This document shows positions 62,902 through 64,000 of a stretch of DNA of 64,000 nt, in pieces. Every line of letters starts with the position of its first letter. The stretch's first letter is position 1. A model generated the notes under the pieces. The model was not told the DNA's origin. It saw nothing but the letters and a program-made list of their open reading frames with translations, and ran no database searches. The position numbers were made by a program, and so were the translations under genes. This stretch comes from G963702155 sp963702155 (GTDB lineage: Bacteria > Pseudomonadota > Alphaproteobacteria > Micavibrionales > Micavibrionaceae), in assembly GCA_963702155.1 (NCBI GenBank), contig OY969717.1, positions 992,001 to 1,056,000 on the forward strand. Direction: 5' to 3'.

Positions 62902-64000
62902 ATGAATATAAAAATGAATACATCAAAAAACATCAAACCAATCCACATTATCGGCGCGGGATTAGCCGGCAGTGAAGCTGCTTGGCAAGCTGCCAATATG
63001 GGCGTACCGGTTATTTTGCACGAAATGCGCCCGCATGTAAAAACGGCGGCTCATAAAACATCTGGCTGCGCTGAGCTTGTATGCTCCAATTCTTTCCGTT
63101 CCGATGATTATGAACATAACGCCGTCGGCCTTCTACATGAAGAAATGCGCCGTATGAATTCGCTTATCATGCGCGAGGGGGACAAAGCAGCTGTGCCTGC
63201 GGGCGGCGCACTTGCCGTTGATCGTGATATCTTCTCTGATGCTGTCACAAAAGCACTAGAAGACCATCCCCTGATCACAATTGAACGCGGCGAAATAGAA
63301 ACAATTCCGCCAGAAGACTGGGATAGTGTCATTATCGCAACTGGCCCCCTGACCTCTTCTGCGCTTGCAGGTGCAATTCAAAAAATCACAGGTGAAGACG
63401 CACTTGCATTCTTTGATGCCATCGCCCCCATCGTATATACCGAAACCATCAATATGGATGTGGCATGGTTTCAATCTCGCTATGATAAACCGGGCCCGAC
63501 TGGAACGGGGAAAGATTATATCAATTGCCCTATGAATAAGGAACAATATGAGACCTTTATCCATGAGCTTATCAATGCCGAGTATGGTGAGTTTAAAGAT
63601 TGGGAAAAAGATACCCCCTATTTTGATGGCTGCATGCCAATCGAAGTTATGGCCGAACGCGGGATAGAAACTCTACGTTTTGGCCCAATGAAACCGGTAG
63701 GCCTTACCAATCCGCATAAAGATGAAAAACCCTACGCCGTGGTACAACTGCGTCAGGATAATGCCTTGGGTACGCTTTTCAATATGGTTGGTTTTCAAAC
63801 CAAAATGAAATGGGGCGAACAAACCCGTGTCCTAAAAACTATTCCGGGGTTAGAAAACGCAACCTTCGCGCGGCTCGGCGGCCTACACCGAAACACATTT
63901 ATAAATTCGCCAAAGCTATTGAACAAAACTCTACAATTAAATGCCATGCCCCGATTACGCTTTGCCGGACAAATCACCGGATGCGAAGGGTACGTCGAAA
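62902..64000 (+). CDS. trmFO: Folate-dependent tRNA (uracil-54-C5)-methyltransferase TrmFO, 3' end outside window
   Basis: FAD- and methylene-tetrahydrofolate-dependent enzyme forming ribothymidine (T54) in tRNA. The first 366 codons are present and the frame stays open to the last base, so the gene is cut by the window. The start at ATG 62902 is followed by 'IHIIGAGLAGSEAAWQAANMG' in pieces, the FAD-binding Rossmann motif, then 'ELVCSNSFRSDD' and 'FAGQITGCEGYVE' near the right edge, all diagnostic for the TrmFO/GidA-small family. A second ATG at 62914 is an alternative start. Confidence 0.95.
   Translation, partial: MNIKMNTSKNIKPIHIIGAGLAGSEAAWQAANMGVPVILHEMRPHVKTAAHKTSGCAELVCSNSFRSDDYEHNAVGLLHEEMRRMNSLIMREGDKAAVPAGGALAVDRDIFSDAVTKALEDHPLITIERGEIETIPPEDWDSVIIATGPLTSSALAGAIQKITGEDALAFFDAIAPIVYTETINMDVAWFQSRYDKPGPTGTGKDYINCPMNKEQYETFIHELINAEYGEFKDWEKDTPYFDGCMPIEVMAERGIETLRFGPMKPVGLTNPHKDEKPYAVVQLRQDNALGTLFNMVGFQTKMKWGEQTRVLKTIPGLENATFARLGGLHRNTFINSPKLLNKTLQLNAMPRLRFAGQITGCEGYVE

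Noticed and set aside
62799..62996. 65-residue minus-strand frame over the trmFO start
   Set aside because: Shadow of the trmFO coding start and its promoter.
1..64000. tRNA, rRNA, CRISPR, insertion sequence or prophage
   Set aside because: No cloverleaf with CCA-type end, no regularly spaced repeats, no transposase or integrase frame and no long inverted ends were seen; small RNAs cannot be excluded.

Overview
The window is a single AT-rich chromosomal stretch from an alphaproteobacterium. The evidence is the gene families and gene orders: a MucR/Ros-type regulator, a PhaR-controlled polyhydroxybutyrate cluster, fumC followed by an RHH_4 protein, the lgt-midA-pgeF, rplY-pth-ychF and murJ-trpS...nfu...tsaB...mucR neighbourhoods, and a GTTC-N7-GTTC LexA box of the alphaproteobacterial type. 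A free-living or facultative member of the Rhodospirillales/Micavibrionales type is plausible, but the genus cannot be fixed from sequence alone. I found no rRNA, tRNA, CRISPR array, insertion sequence or prophage; coding density is high and nearly all genes are core housekeeping genes.

Layout. 1-5.6 kb: end of fumC, a small ribbon-helix-helix protein, a large AsmA-family protein and a cyclic-nucleotide-binding protein. 5.6-9.6 kb: complete PHB synthesis set (phbB, phbA, a short class III-like phaC) divergent from the regulator phaR. 9.7-16.9 kb: a 1288-residue exported coiled-coil protein, prfB with a +1 programmed frameshift, a cysteine-free DJ-1/PfpI protein, a 531-bp AT-rich gap, and an OmpA-type lipoprotein. 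17-26 kb: TrkH, Hsp33, an ABC-2 permease, RecX, two histidine kinases and one OmpR-type regulator. 26-31.4 kb: ilvE and an unrecognised 1450-residue, almost cysteine-free protein. 31.4-40.1 kb: ychF, pth, rplY, prs, pgeF, midA, lgt, then ubiK, ybjN-like, proC, and mucR. 40.2-47 kb: tsaB, a nitroreductase, a polysaccharide-deacetylase-like protein lacking its catalytic motif, nfu, two small unknowns, trpS, murJ. 47-54 kb: ubiE, an anchored Ala/Glu-rich protein, coaBC, dut, an unknown, mutS. 54-64 kb: an RTX protein, a ferredoxin-NADP reductase, two small unknowns behind a very good promoter, cysK, fdxA, a lipoprotein, a TerB-like protein, an SOS-controlled Y-family polymerase, an exported small protein, alpha-carbonic anhydrase and the start of trmFO.

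How the genes work together. PhbA, PhbB and PhaC form the acetyl-CoA to PHB route with PhaR as carbon-storage sensor. Pth, RF2, L25, YchF, TrpS, TsaB and TrmFO serve translation; MutS, RecX, Dut and the Y-family polymerase serve DNA maintenance; Lgt, MurJ, PgeF, AsmA and the OmpA lipoprotein serve the envelope; UbiE, UbiK, FdxA, FNR, Nfu and MidA serve respiration and Fe-S or electron transfer.

Most distinctive observations: the textbook RF2 frameshift site; the LexA box on the Y-family polymerase; several promoters whose -10 element lies so close to the ATG that the mRNA should be leaderless; two pseudo-enzymes that have lost their catalytic residues; and three large or paired proteins without a recognised family (1450 aa, 1288 aa, and the 121/150 aa pair). 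I did not find a clear-cut new multi-gene defence or mobile system.
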